Shown: positions 15,552 to 24,588, counted from the stretch's first letter. The stretch is 64,000 nt of DNA from an uncultured Lachnospiraceae bacterium (GCA_900544685.1 UQWA01000013.1:1-64000); one strand, 5' to 3'. Numbers and translations: made by a program. Notes: generated by a model not told the origin, from the sequence alone.

Positions 15552-16943
15552 TTATAATTCACAATTACCCACTGTTCTTGGGAATGGGATGGCATCTCTG
15601 ATATTTGCCACACCTGTCAGATACATGACGCATCTTTCAAATCCCAGACCGAATCCTGCATGACGGGTGGAACCGTACTTACGCAGATCCAGATAGAACT
15701 TGTAATCTTCTTCTTTCATTCCCAGTTCATTCATACGAGCCAGAAGCTTGTCGTAATCATCCTCTCTCTGAGAACCGCCGATGATCTCTCCAATACCAGG
15801 AACCAGACAGTCCATAGCAGCAACGGTCTTGCCATCTTCGTTCATCTTCATGTAGAAAGCCTTGATCTCCTTCGGATAATCGGTTACAAATACCGGTTTT
15901 TTGAAGATCTGCTCAGTCAGATATCTTTCATGCTCGGTCTGCAGGTCGCATCCCCAGCTTACCTTGTAATCAAAATTGTCATTGTTCTTTTCCAGAATCT
16001 CAATAGCTTCTGTGTAAGTTACATGACCAAAATCTGAAGATACTACGCCGTTCAGACGGTCAATCAGTCCCTTGTCCACAAAGTTGTTGAAAAATGCCAT
16101 CTCTTCCGGTGCATTCTCCATCACGTAACGGATAACATATTTCAGCATGGATTCTGCCAGTACCATATCATCCTTCAGATCTGCAAATGCGATCTCCGGC
16201 TCGATCATCCAGAACTCTGCTGCATGACGTGCAGTGTTAGAGTTCTCTGCACGGAAAGTCGGTCCAAATGTATAGACATTGCGGAATGCCTGTGCAAAAG
16301 TCTCTGCATTTAACTGGCCGCTTACGGTCAGGTTCGTGGATTTGCCAAAGAAATCCTGTGTATAATCTACTTTTCCATCCTCTGTCATCGGCACATTCTT
16401 CAGATCCAGTGTTGTTACCTGGAACATCTCGCCGGCACCTTCACAGTCACTTCCTGTGATCAGTGGTGTGTGTACGTATACGAAATCTCTCTCCTGAAAG
16501 AACTTATGAATCGCATAAGCAGCCAGGGAACGTACACGGAAAGTGGCCTGGAACATATTGGTGCGTGGACGCAGATGGGAAATTGTTCTTAAAAATTCCA
16601 CGCTGTGTCTCTTCTTCTGTAATGGATAATCCGGTGCAGAAGTTCCTTCCACTTCTACGGAAACTGCCTGAATCTCAAAAGGCTGCTTTGCCTGTGGAGT
16701 AGGCACCAGTGTTCCCTTAACGATCACGGCTGCACCTACGTTCAGCTTGCAGATGTCTGCAAAATTCTCCAGCTTGTCCGCAAACACTACCTGCAGTGTC
16801 TCAAAAAATGTACCATCATGAAGTACCAGGAATCCAAATGTCTTAGAATCACGAATGCTTCTTACCCATCCGCCTACGGTTACTTCCTGATTCAGGTACT
16901 GTTCTCTATTTCTATAGATTTCTCTTACTGTAATCAAGTCCAT
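15552..16943 (-). CDS. asnS: Asparagine-tRNA ligase
   Basis: A 463-residue class IIb synthetase charging tRNA-Asn. The OB-fold anticodon domain (VTVGGWVRSIRDSKTFGFL) spans residues 15-105, followed by the catalytic core with motif 2 (FGPTFRAENSNTARHAAEF) and motif 3 (GFGLGFERCVMYLTG), and the typical end FPRTVGNCEL. AAGGAG lies before the ATG. It forms its own unit, with a 338-bp gap upstream. Confidence 0.98.
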   Translation of the reverse strand: MDLITVREIYRNREQYLNQEVTVGGWVRSIRDSKTFGFLVLHDGTFFETLQVVFADKLENFADICKLNVGAAVIVKGTLVPTPQAKQPFEIQAVSVEVEGTSAPDYPLQKKRHSVEFLRTISHLRPRTNMFQATFRVRSLAAYAIHKFFQERDFVYVHTPLITGSDCEGAGEMFQVTTLDLKNVPMTEDGKVDYTQDFFGKSTNLTVSGQLNAETFAQAFRNVYTFGPTFRAENSNTARHAAEFWMIEPEIAFADLKDDMVLAESMLKYVIRYVMENAPEEMAFFNNFVDKGLIDRLNGVVSSDFGHVTYTEAIEILEKNNDNFDYKVSWGCDLQTEHERYLTEQIFKKPVFVTDYPKEIKAFYMKMNEDGKTVAAMDCLVPGIGEIIGGSQREDDYDKLLARMNELGMKEEDYKFYLDLRKYGSTRHAGFGLGFERCVMYLTGVANIRDAIPFPRTVGNCEL

Positions 16944-17168
16944 ATCTCCATACTCCTTTAATTTGCATACTTAAAATTAGTATATCCTATTCTGAAATAT
17001 GGTGCAAGATGAATTACACCAACTTTCCCGCATTCTGTTAAAAATTTTGTTTGTGGTCAACCGGTTTTAATTTCTGTTTTTTATATTTATAATTTCTACA
17101 AACGCCTTTATTATCTGTATTTTTCATTATTCTCATTCATAATTTCCAAGTTTTTTCATGATTTCATA

Positions 17169-17197
17169 TTGAAATTCAAAAAGGATCAGTATATACT
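17169..17197 (+). promoter_or_regulatory. Sigma-A promoter of pucG
   Basis: TTGAAA (17169-17174), a 17-base spacer and TATACT (17192-17197), each five of six to consensus. The start codon of pucG is 85 bases downstream. Confidence 0.75.
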
Positions 17198-17213
17198 ATC
17201 CATAAAATGATCC
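17183..17213. promoter_or_regulatory. Candidate operator over the pucG promoter
   Basis: Inverted repeat GGATCA (17183-17188) / TGATCC (17208-17213) flanks the -10 box and presumed start site, a position where a repressor would block initiation. Short arms, so this is tentative. Confidence 0.4.
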
Positions 17214-17281
17214 GGGCAGCTTTTCCGGAACACATGTTATGAGCACTATACATTTATATAACAAGATAAAGGAGTATTATT

Positions 17282-18514
17282 ATGAAGACTTTTAAAGAAA
17301 TCAATCCTTCTCCTCGTACACTGATGACACCAGGTCCTGTTGAAGCAGATCCTCGTGTATTAAAGGCTATGTCCTCTCATATCCTCGGTCAGTTTGACCC
17401 GGAATTCACTGATCTGATGGCTGAGACTCAGGAAATGGCACGTATCCTGTTCCAGACAGAGAACAAACAGACTTACTGTGTAGATACCACTTCCCGTGGT
17501 GGTCTGGAAGCAGTTCTGACCGGCGCTATCTGCCCAGGTGATAAGGTTCTGATCCCTGCATTCGGACGTTTCGGATACCTGCTCAGCGAGATTCTGGAAA
17601 GATGCGGTGCAGACATTACACTTCTGGAAAGAGAATGGGGAACTGTTTTTGATCCGGAAGAAATCGAAGAAGAATTAAAGAAGGGCGGCTACAAAGCGGT
17701 TGCCTGCATCCATGGTGAAACTTCTACTTCCATGATGCAGCCAATGGAAGAGCTGGGTAAGATCTGTAAGAAATATGATGCTCTGCTGATCGTTGATACC
17801 GTTGCTACCATGGGTGGCGTTGATATCCCGGTTGATAAATGGGGAATTGATGGATGTATCGCAGGTACTCAGAAATGTATCTCCGCACCATCCGGATCTG
17901 CACTGATCACATACAATGATAAGATCTCCAAGATCGTAAATGAAAGAAAGAAAGTTGAAAAAGGTATCCGTACCAGCAGTGATATTGATGGTACTCTTCC
18001 ACAGATTCCAAGTAACTACCTGGATATCGCACAGTTGGAAGATTACTGGAGCCCACGTCACCTGAACCACCATACAGAAGCAACTTCCATGCAGTACGCT
18101 GTTCATGAAGCACTTCGCTGCATCATGCTGGAAGGTCTGCAGGAACGTTTTGCACGTCATGCTCTGAATGACAAGGCTCTGTGCGCAGGTCTGCAGGCAA
18201 TGGGTCTGAAGATCTTCGGTGATCTGAAACACAAAATGCCATGTGTAACTGCTATCTGCATCCCGGAAGGCATTGACGGACCGACTCTTCGTGGACAGGC
18301 TCTGCGTGACTTCGGTATCGAGATGGCCACTTCCTTCGGTCCTCTGGATGGCAAGATCATCCGTATCGGTAACATGGGTTATTCAAGCCAGAAGAGAAAC
18401 ATCCTCTTCACTTTAGGTGCTATCGAAGCAGTCCTGATCGACAACGGCGTAAAAGTACCGGCCGGCGAAGCAGTTGCTGCAGCACTTCAGGTTTACAAAG
18501 AAAATGTAAAATAA
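17282..18514 (+). CDS. pucG: Class V aminotransferase, PucG-type ureidoglycine-glyoxylate aminotransferase
   Basis: A 410-residue PLP enzyme of the serine-pyruvate / alanine-glyoxylate aminotransferase family: LMTPGPVEADPRVL start, HGETSTSMMQP, DTVATMGG and the PLP lysine in AGTQKCISAPSG near residue 200. In Bacillus, PucG transfers the amino group of ureidoglycine to glyoxylate, giving oxalurate and glycine. That choice over alanine-glyoxylate aminotransferase rests on context: allantoinase, an allantoate hydrolase, AllFG, AllH and carbamate kinase all occur in this window. It stands alone with its own promoter and terminator. Family assignment is certain, substrate is inferred. Confidence 0.8.
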   Translation: MKTFKEINPSPRTLMTPGPVEADPRVLKAMSSHILGQFDPEFTDLMAETQEMARILFQTENKQTYCVDTTSRGGLEAVLTGAICPGDKVLIPAFGRFGYLLSEILERCGADITLLEREWGTVFDPEEIEEELKKGGYKAVACIHGETSTSMMQPMEELGKICKKYDALLIVDTVATMGGVDIPVDKWGIDGCIAGTQKCISAPSGSALITYNDKISKIVNERKKVEKGIRTSSDIDGTLPQIPSNYLDIAQLEDYWSPRHLNHHTEATSMQYAVHEALRCIMLEGLQERFARHALNDKALCAGLQAMGLKIFGDLKHKMPCVTAICIPEGIDGPTLRGQALRDFGIEMATSFGPLDGKIIRIGNMGYSSQKRNILFTLGAIEAVLIDNGVKVPAGEAVAAALQVYKENVK

Positions 18515-18535
18515 TTTGTCATAACTACTCACACA

Positions 18536-18574
18536 GAAAAATCCGGGTGACTTTTAAATCCCCCGGATTTTTTT
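18536..18574 (+). terminator. Terminator of pucG
   Basis: An AAATCCGGG arm and a CCCGGATTT arm followed by a run of T, starting about 20 bases past the pucG stop codon. Confidence 0.85.
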
Positions 18575-18591
18575 ATTTACGCGAGCAACAA

Positions 18592-18664
18592 GCCAAAGTC
18601 TGTGCTTGCACAAGACCTTGGCGACTGCCGCGATAACTTGAGAAACTCGCGGAGCGTGTTTCTC
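18592..18664. repeat. REP-like palindromic repeat cluster
   Basis: Three palindromes in a row: a near-perfect one at 18592-18622 (starting GCCAAAGTC, ending CCTTGGC), CGCGA / TCGCG at 18630-18652, and GAGAAAC (18640-18646) / GTTTCTC (18658-18664). The last resembles the hairpin at 55575-55606 (shared CTATGAGAAACAC), suggesting a dispersed family. Confidence 0.5.
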
Positions 18665-19250
18665 ATAGTTTTGCATGAAATACATCAATGCCATACAGAT
18701 CGCTGCTGTGATTGGTAAACGCAGGGAACAGGAAGCCACATCTGGCATTCCCCGGTTCATAATCTCCTGATACCGGACAGATGGCACATATCAGAAAATT
18801 GTACACTTCCTCGGAGTCCCACAGACTTGCTTTGTCCTTTGCTTTTACCGGTACATCATAGCTTCCATAGAACATATAGATGGCATAATCTCCGGATGCG
18901 CTATACTGATCTGCCACGAATTCATAAAAGGATTCCAACAGAGCATCGTTTTTTAATTCACTGTTGCGCAGCTCCATCAGCACGCTCCAGATATTGCCCG
19001 GTCTTTTCGCTTCTTCTGAAAAATGGTATAATTTTAACTCTTCATTTGTCTCTGAAAAAGGAATGGCTTTGGCTATCTTCAGATTCTTCTCCTGATCTGC
19101 TGAAGACAGCTTCTGAAAATGGATATTGAAGGTGCCGTCAATGAACCCGTCTGCATCCAGATAGGCTCCTGCTATTCTGTGAAAACAGTTCCGCTTCACG
19201 GTCATTCGTCTGGTCAGTTCCAACATATCTTCTCTGTCAATTTTCTGCAT
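18663..19250 (-). CDS. DUF4317 protein, apparently C-terminally shortened
   Basis: A 195-residue protein matching the first half of DUF4317 proteins: DREDMLELTRRM, a C-x-R-I-A-G-A-Y segment, SFYEFVADQYSASGDY, and SEEVYNFLICAICPVS...FVFPAF-like GFLFPAFTNHSSDLYG. From memory, family members are roughly twice this length, so the C-terminal half is missing here, and the stop codon lies inside a palindromic repeat. Function of the family is unknown. It follows the YczE-like gene with a two-base gap. Confidence 0.75.
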   Translation of the reverse strand: MQKIDREDMLELTRRMTVKRNCFHRIAGAYLDADGFIDGTFNIHFQKLSSADQEKNLKIAKAIPFSETNEELKLYHFSEEAKRPGNIWSVLMELRNSELKNDALLESFYEFVADQYSASGDYAIYMFYGSYDVPVKAKDKASLWDSEEVYNFLICAICPVSGDYEPGNARCGFLFPAFTNHSSDLYGIDVFHAKL

Positions 19251-19252
19251 GC

Positions 19253-19909
19253 CTACAACTCCCTGAATAATTCAAAGTGCTTCGCCAGCCAGCCACCCAT
19301 CCAGCTGATGACCGGTCCCAGCATAAGTACCATCAGTGCAGTAACGACTCCCGGAGTCTCTCCCAGTATCCATCCAATCAGAGTAACTGTCAAGTCGAAT
19401 GCAATACGAATGGTTCGAAACGGTACATTCGTCAGTCTCACGGAAATCAGATATGGGATGGCATCGTACGGTGCGGTTCCCATATCTACATCCATATAAA
19501 GTGCTGCAGATAATACAAACAGAATGATTGCCGGAATCAGCACTCCAATCCGTACACTCCATAACTGAAACATTTCCATTGGAAGAATCCGGTTCCATAA
19601 CCAGGTACAGAAATCTATAGTATAACCTATTAAAAACATATTAAATAAAGAGCCAAAGCCAAAATTTCTTGCACCAAAGATCAGTACGACAACCAGCAAA
19701 ATAATATTCATCAGTGCCTGCCAGTTGCCCAGGCTCATATGCAGCTTTGCTGCAACCGCACGGTTCATCAGTGTACATGGGTCTGTTCCCAGATTTACCT
19801 GTATCAGGAAAGATAAGGTCACGCCCATGCTCAGAACTGCCAGCAAAGCAATGAAAAGTCTTGGCCAGAAGTTCTTCTTTCCAATAAATCCACTCAGTAA
19901 GTTTTTCAT
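19253..19909 (-). CDS. YczE/YitT-type membrane protein
   Basis: A 218-residue integral membrane protein with about five helices. Motifs SFLIQVNLGTDPCTLMNRAV and DVDMGTAPYDAIPY are two related loops, a repeat pattern found in YczE/YyaS/YitT proteins. The family is thought to act in membrane transport or regulation; the substrate is unknown. AGAGGAAG lies before the ATG. It is co-transcribed with the DUF4317 gene. Confidence 0.85.
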   Translation of the reverse strand: MKNLLSGFIGKKNFWPRLFIALLAVLSMGVTLSFLIQVNLGTDPCTLMNRAVAAKLHMSLGNWQALMNIILLVVVLIFGARNFGFGSLFNMFLIGYTIDFCTWLWNRILPMEMFQLWSVRIGVLIPAIILFVLSAALYMDVDMGTAPYDAIPYLISVRLTNVPFRTIRIAFDLTVTLIGWILGETPGVVTALMVLMLGPVISWMGGWLAKHFELFREL

Positions 19910-19956
19910 AATCTTCCTCTTTTCCTATGAAAATTGTCTGTTTTCCCGTATGTCTG

Positions 19957-21606
19957 CTATTTTTCTTCTATGAGCTGATACATGTCTGAAGAAATCCCTG
20001 CAATGTTACTCTGCGCCGCTCCCACATCAGACAGATTCTCTGACATAATACACAGGATATACGGTGTATCTGCAAATACAATTGCAGCATCGTTCTCTAC
20101 CGTATCCAGTTCACCTGTTTTATTGGCGCTTTCCACGCCTTCCGGAAGACCTGCCGGAATCTTGTGTGTACGCTGCTGATTCTTCAGGAATCCCAACATC
20201 TCCTCTGCATGAGGCAGTTCTCCCTTATATACTTTTCGCAGAAATTCTGCGCAGTCACTGACAGAAGTCAGATTATCCCCGTTATCTGCCGGTGCCAGCA
20301 GCATACGTCCCATGTTGGTACTCTCGTAGCTGTTGGATGCACAGTATTCATTTACCACCCCGCGGCCTGTGGCATCATCTCCGTCTCCCAGATAATTGGT
20401 CAAAGTATTGGCCGCTGTATTATCGCTCACCGTAATCATATCTGACAAAAGACTTTGTATCTGATCTTCACCATAAGCTGCTGTCAGACTATCATAACTG
20501 TCATACACTGCACCCATAATGAACAGCTTAATCAGGCTTGCCGCCTGCATGGACTGATTGTTCACCGTACAGCCGTCTTCTGTATTTAAATTCACGACTG
20601 CTGCTGACCAATTCTCACCGGCTCCGGCACGGACTGCCAGATCCTCTGCCAGTTCGTTTTCTATTCTGTTCATATCTGCTGACGATGCTACCTCTGTCTC
20701 GCTGGTATTCTTCGTGTCTGTTTTCTGCTTGCTCTGTGATGCATCCTCAGCCTGTTTCTCTGCCTTCTTTACTGGCACTTTATCTTCGAAATAATCATCT
20801 ATTCCGTTGGCAATTCCCTCTGCCATCACCGGCTGGAAGGTCTCATCTGCCATCAGCAGATCATCATTCTGATTGCTCATGAAGCCCATTTCCAGAATCG
20901 TCACCGGAATGGTACTCCAGTTGATGCCAGACATGTTATCGTAATACTGCACCCCATCATCTGCGATCCCTGTGCTTTCACAATAGGCCTTTAAGATATC
21001 ATCTCCCAGTTCATAGCATTCCCCATACATATATCCAACATACGGATTACTCTGAGACGGCACCATGGCAAGTGCACCGTTCACGGATGTATCATCACTG
21101 CCGTTGGCATGGATCCGCACCAGAATATCTGCGCCTTCCGCTGCGGCCAGCTCTGCTCTCTCTTTATTGCTGATGGCAGTATCATGGTCTTCTCTTGTCA
21201 TAACCACTTCATAGCCACGATCCTCCAGTTCGTCTCTTAATAAAAGAGAGACCTGCAGATTTAATTCATATTCATTTAATCCACTGAACTTTCCGGTGGT
21301 TCCTGTGGTGGCTTTCGCCTTTGTCTCAGAAGATCCCGGTGCCGACGGTTCCTGAGCACTCATATCCACCCAGCTGCCCTGATGTCCCGGATCAATAGCA
21401 ACCTTCCAGCCATTGAGCTTCTCTGTTGCAGCTTCTGTACTCTTTTCTGTGTCTCCGACTGTCGTCTCTGGCTCTGCCACAGAAGTTCCGCCCTCTCCGA
21501 TGCCGACCAGATGCCGGGTCCCGCCTGCTGCCAGCGTGCCACTTCCAAATACTGCACTAAAGAGGCAGAACGCCACTGTAACTGCATATACATTTCTTTT
21601 TTTCAT
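19957..21606 (-). CDS. Cell-wall amidase fused to a class A beta-lactamase-like domain
   Basis: A 549-residue secreted protein. Signal peptide (1-27), a Thr/Glu-rich linker, then an N-acetylmuramoyl-L-alanine amidase domain (Amidase_3, about 66-275) with zinc/catalytic residues His75 (DPGHQG), Glu near 112, His166 (RIHANGS) and Glu239 (ILEMGF). A charged linker (276-310) leads to a serine hydrolase domain with SLIK at 357-360, SDN at 394-396 and KTG at 496-498, the three active-site motifs of class A beta-lactamases. It should cut stem peptides from glycan; the second domain could bind or cleave D-Ala ends or beta-lactams. A fusion of two normally separate enzymes. Confidence 0.85.
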   Translation of the reverse strand: MKKRNVYAVTVAFCLFSAVFGSGTLAAGGTRHLVGIGEGGTSVAEPETTVGDTEKSTEAATEKLNGWKVAIDPGHQGSWVDMSAQEPSAPGSSETKAKATTGTTGKFSGLNEYELNLQVSLLLRDELEDRGYEVVMTREDHDTAISNKERAELAAAEGADILVRIHANGSDDTSVNGALAMVPSQSNPYVGYMYGECYELGDDILKAYCESTGIADDGVQYYDNMSGINWSTIPVTILEMGFMSNQNDDLLMADETFQPVMAEGIANGIDDYFEDKVPVKKAEKQAEDASQSKQKTDTKNTSETEVASSADMNRIENELAEDLAVRAGAGENWSAAVVNLNTEDGCTVNNQSMQAASLIKLFIMGAVYDSYDSLTAAYGEDQIQSLLSDMITVSDNTAANTLTNYLGDGDDATGRGVVNEYCASNSYESTNMGRMLLAPADNGDNLTSVSDCAEFLRKVYKGELPHAEEMLGFLKNQQRTHKIPAGLPEGVESANKTGELDTVENDAAIVFADTPYILCIMSENLSDVGAAQSNIAGISSDMYQLIEEK

Positions 21607-21652
21607 ATATAAGATCTCCTATTCTGTCTCTTCTCCCTCTAATTTTCTCTCA

Positions 21653-22657
21653 TTATCGATAATTATATCTTCCTGCTGCTCTTTCCAGATGATACTTCAT
21701 GGCCTCTGCTGCGCCTTTTCCGTCATGTTTCAGAATGCAGTCATAGATCCGGCTGTGTTCTTCTTCGCTTTCCTTCAGCTGCTGTGCATTGACCATACCG
21801 CTTCCACTGACATGTCTCATCAGACTGCTGATGGTCTGCATCATACTCAGAATTACCGTATTCTGGGAACATCTGGCAATCCCCTGATGGAACTCCAGGT
21901 CTGTCTCCAGAAAAGCTTTATAATCCTGCTGGGCATAGGCGCAGTTCATTTTCTCATCTACCGCTTTTAAGTTTTTCAATGCATCTGTATCTGTACATTC
22001 AGCCGCCAGCTCTGCCGCCTTTACTTCCAAAAGATTACGTACCGTCAGAATGTTCTCCACCTGTTTTCCATTTAAAAACAGGGACCAGGATAATGGGATA
22101 ATAAAAAAGTTGGTCTCATCATTACTAATATAGGTACCCTGTCCCGGACGGATGTCGATCATTCCCAGCACATCCAGTACCTTCAGTGCCTCCCGGATTG
22201 CAGAACGTCCCACCCCAAGTTTTGTCGCAAGTACACGGTCCGACTCGATCTGATCTCCTTTTTTCAGCTTATGATCAAAAATCTGATCTGCAAAATACAT
22301 GGTCAGGCGATACAGAAGCTGGTTAATATTTCCCTTGCGCATACCATTTTCCTGAATTTGTTTATTTCTGGACTGGCTTGGAATCAGCATATCGATTTTT
22401 TCCGCAAATTCTGCAGAATCCATAGAAAAAATCATAGAATCCATCGAAAGCTGTTCGGCTATCGAAAGCACCACATCATTCAGTCTTACTCCTCCTCTGG
22501 ATTCCAGATTCGAGTAGGTGGCAATACTCATGCAGGGCATCCCATTTTCCTCACTTAAAAAGCGTGCAATAAATTCCTTCTGTGTCAGTCCGAGATACCG
22601 TCTCAGATATCTCAGATTATCTTTTTTGTGACTTGAATTCAAATTCGTCGACTCCAT
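21653..22657 (-). CDS. Regulator with XRE-like and GntR/FadR domains
   Basis: A 334-residue transcription factor with an unusual layout. Residues 12-75 look like an XRE helix-turn-helix (YLGLTQKEFIARF, SIATYSNLESRGGV). After a linker, a GntR winged helix follows (GDQIESDRVLATKLGVGRSAIREALKVLDVLGMI, then GQGTYI), then an FCD ligand domain (about 195-325) with Asp and His metal-type ligands (DLEFHQGIARC, EEHSRIYDCI). FCD regulators respond to small organic acids. It lies downstream of the fdrA-arcC-lctP genes on the same strand, so it probably controls ureide or oxamate metabolism. Confidence 0.85.
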   Translation of the reverse strand: MESTNLNSSHKKDNLRYLRRYLGLTQKEFIARFLSEENGMPCMSIATYSNLESRGGVRLNDVVLSIAEQLSMDSMIFSMDSAEFAEKIDMLIPSQSRNKQIQENGMRKGNINQLLYRLTMYFADQIFDHKLKKGDQIESDRVLATKLGVGRSAIREALKVLDVLGMIDIRPGQGTYISNDETNFFIIPLSWSLFLNGKQVENILTVRNLLEVKAAELAAECTDTDALKNLKAVDEKMNCAYAQQDYKAFLETDLEFHQGIARCSQNTVILSMMQTISSLMRHVSGSGMVNAQQLKESEEEHSRIYDCILKHDGKGAAEAMKYHLERAAGRYNYR

Positions 22658-22763
22658 ATGTCCTCTTTCTGTCTGCCGGCTATTTCCCGGTCACTTCTTA
22701 ATTGTATCTATTCAGTACCTCCACAAATTCGGACATGAATTCCGAACCGTTATCTCCAGTCTT

Positions 22764-22967
22764 TTACTTTCCGTGTATCCGGTCAATCAGATACATCTTC
22801 ACAGGTGAGTATAACATCGCTGCCACAATCATCAGAAATCCCACCGTGCACAGTCTATTTCCATCGGACTGCAGTCCTGTTACAATCAGTACGCACGCCA
22901 CTGCAATCACCAGAAATGCAATGGTCAGACGTCCCGCTTTCGTCTGAAAAAATCCTTTTTGCTCCAT
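22764..22967 (-). CDS. Small two-helix membrane protein
   Basis: A 67-residue protein with two hydrophobic segments (about 14-32 and 40-56) and a basic C-terminus. It starts 10 bases after the stop of the permease gene on the same strand, so it is likely translated with it. It may be a small accessory subunit of the transporter, but no family is recognised. Confidence 0.65.
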   Translation of the reverse strand: MEQKGFFQTKAGRLTIAFLVIAVACVLIVTGLQSDGNRLCTVGFLMIVAAMLYSPVKMYLIDRIHGK

Positions 22968-22977
22968 TTCTTTCCCC

Positions 22978-24588
22978 CTAAATCATTGTAAGCAGGTACC
23001 CTATTATACCGATAATCGCGGTACCCGTCAATGTAATCGGCATGATCTTTTTGATTACTTCCCCTTCCTGGCCAAGAATATTGGCTGTGGTCGTTCCCAG
23101 AATAATTTTACTTGGTGCAATCGTACTTCCCACTGCACCTCCGGCTGACTGGGCGCCCAGAACTACCGATGCATTCACATTCAGCAAATTTGCCGTGGTT
23201 GCCTGAAAGCCTCCAAACAAAATGTTGGAACTCATGTTACTTCCTGTCATAAAGGTTCCCAGAAGACCTATAAATGGTGCAAGCAGTACATATACTTTTC
23301 CCAGTACACTTGCAATACCGTTGGCCAGCACAATGGTCTGTCCGGTTCCGTCCATGACCTTCGACATCATAACCAGACCAATCACAGAAATTCCAGACGG
23401 CATGGTCATGGAAATCGCATTCACAAATACTTTCTTTACGCCATCTTTTTTAATCCATCCCTTTTTCCGGTAATATATCAGACCAATCACCGCAGATAAG
23501 AACAGGAACATTCCTGCATGGGTAAACGGACGGATCGGTGAGTAGCAGTCAGATGCTGCATTCACTCTTCCATAGCCGGTGACAGTCTCCGGAAACGGCA
23601 GTCCCAGTGCTACCTGATTCAGTATCGTATTTAACGGCTTAATCAGCAGTACCGCCAGTGTAATCACTGACAGCAGAATATATGGTACAAATGCCTGTAA
23701 CAGCGTCATATCTGTGGATTCCTGGCTGTTTTCTTTTTCCGCATGCTGACGGTTCATAATCGGGCTGTCTTCTACACACCATTCTTCTCCGTAAAATCTG
23801 GTCCGTCCCAGGAATAAAATTGCAATCAGTGAGACACAGGCCGGCACAAAACAGGACAGTGTGGTATTGATCTGACTGAGAAGAAGTTCTCCACCGCCCT
23901 GAATTGCAGACAGTAGCAAAATCGCCGGAAGGCCTTTTTTGATGGCCTTTCCTTTTCCATAAAACCAACAGACTGCAAATCCGCTGACTGCATTCCAAAA
24001 CCAGATAAAGGCCGCTGTCCAAAACGCTGTCATCAGATAGTCTCCTGTTCCCTGTGTCAAGCCTGCTGACATAGCAAGGGCATCCCATGCTGCTGCCAAT
24101 GTTCCGTAGGTATTTCCCCAGGACTCACCGAAAAGAGGGAGGACGACGGCCCACAGAGGATTGACCCCGATTCCGATCAGGAGCGGAGCACCTACCGCAT
24201 CAGGAACACCAAATCCGGTAATTCCCTGTAAAAAGCTGGTGAATACATATCCGATTGCCAGTACCAGAAGCAGTTCATTTGGCAGGAACTTCTTCAGACC
24301 GTTTCGGATTACCTGATAGGCATTGGCTTCATTTCCCACCTGATACAGTAAAACAGCAGTCCAGATGATAATCAGAATCACCAGCGCACTCCAGAATCCC
24401 TTGGCACTCTCCGCTGCCAAAAGACGCACATCTGCTTTATAAAAGCAAAGACCTGTTACAATCGCAATGATAAGTCCCACCGGGGCAGCTTCTGTGGCTC
24501 CCCACTTGAACTTTAACATCAAAATCAGCAAAACAATGATTGGCAAAAATGCCATCAGCCACATAAATGGTGTTACCGGTATGTTCAT
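22978..24588 (-). CDS. LctP-family 2-hydroxy acid permease
   Basis: A 536-residue membrane carrier with about 12-14 helices. Family marks are GITGFGVPDAVGAPLLIGIGVNP, WGNTYGTLAAAWDAL, and the C-terminal GSNMSSNILFGGFQ and AQSAGGAVGSTIAPSK. LctP and GlcA members move lactate or glycolate with protons. Here it lies between carbamate kinase and a small membrane protein in the oxalurate-degrading operon. As oxamate is a close analogue of lactate and pyruvate and is the expected end product of AllFGH, oxamate export is a plausible role, though uptake of a hydroxy acid is equally allowed by sequence. Confidence 0.9.
   Translation of the reverse strand: MNIPVTPFMWLMAFLPIIVLLILMLKFKWGATEAAPVGLIIAIVTGLCFYKADVRLLAAESAKGFWSALVILIIIWTAVLLYQVGNEANAYQVIRNGLKKFLPNELLLVLAIGYVFTSFLQGITGFGVPDAVGAPLLIGIGVNPLWAVVLPLFGESWGNTYGTLAAAWDALAMSAGLTQGTGDYLMTAFWTAAFIWFWNAVSGFAVCWFYGKGKAIKKGLPAILLLSAIQGGGELLLSQINTTLSCFVPACVSLIAILFLGRTRFYGEEWCVEDSPIMNRQHAEKENSQESTDMTLLQAFVPYILLSVITLAVLLIKPLNTILNQVALGLPFPETVTGYGRVNAASDCYSPIRPFTHAGMFLFLSAVIGLIYYRKKGWIKKDGVKKVFVNAISMTMPSGISVIGLVMMSKVMDGTGQTIVLANGIASVLGKVYVLLAPFIGLLGTFMTGSNMSSNILFGGFQATTANLLNVNASVVLGAQSAGGAVGSTIAPSKIILGTTTANILGQEGEVIKKIMPITLTGTAIIGIIGYLLTMI

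Larger units (their letters stand above)
16944..17281. other. Intergenic region between divergent asnS and pucG
   Basis: AT-rich spacer. On the plus strand it holds a good promoter at 17169-17197 and a flanking inverted repeat (see those entries). For asnS no T-box-like leader could be recognised in the near-upstream sequence, and no other structure stands out. Confidence 0.6.

Noticed and set aside
16944..17281. Purine riboswitch or T-box between asnS and pucG
   Set aside because: No purine aptamer loops, and no T-box specifier/antiterminator pattern could be found.
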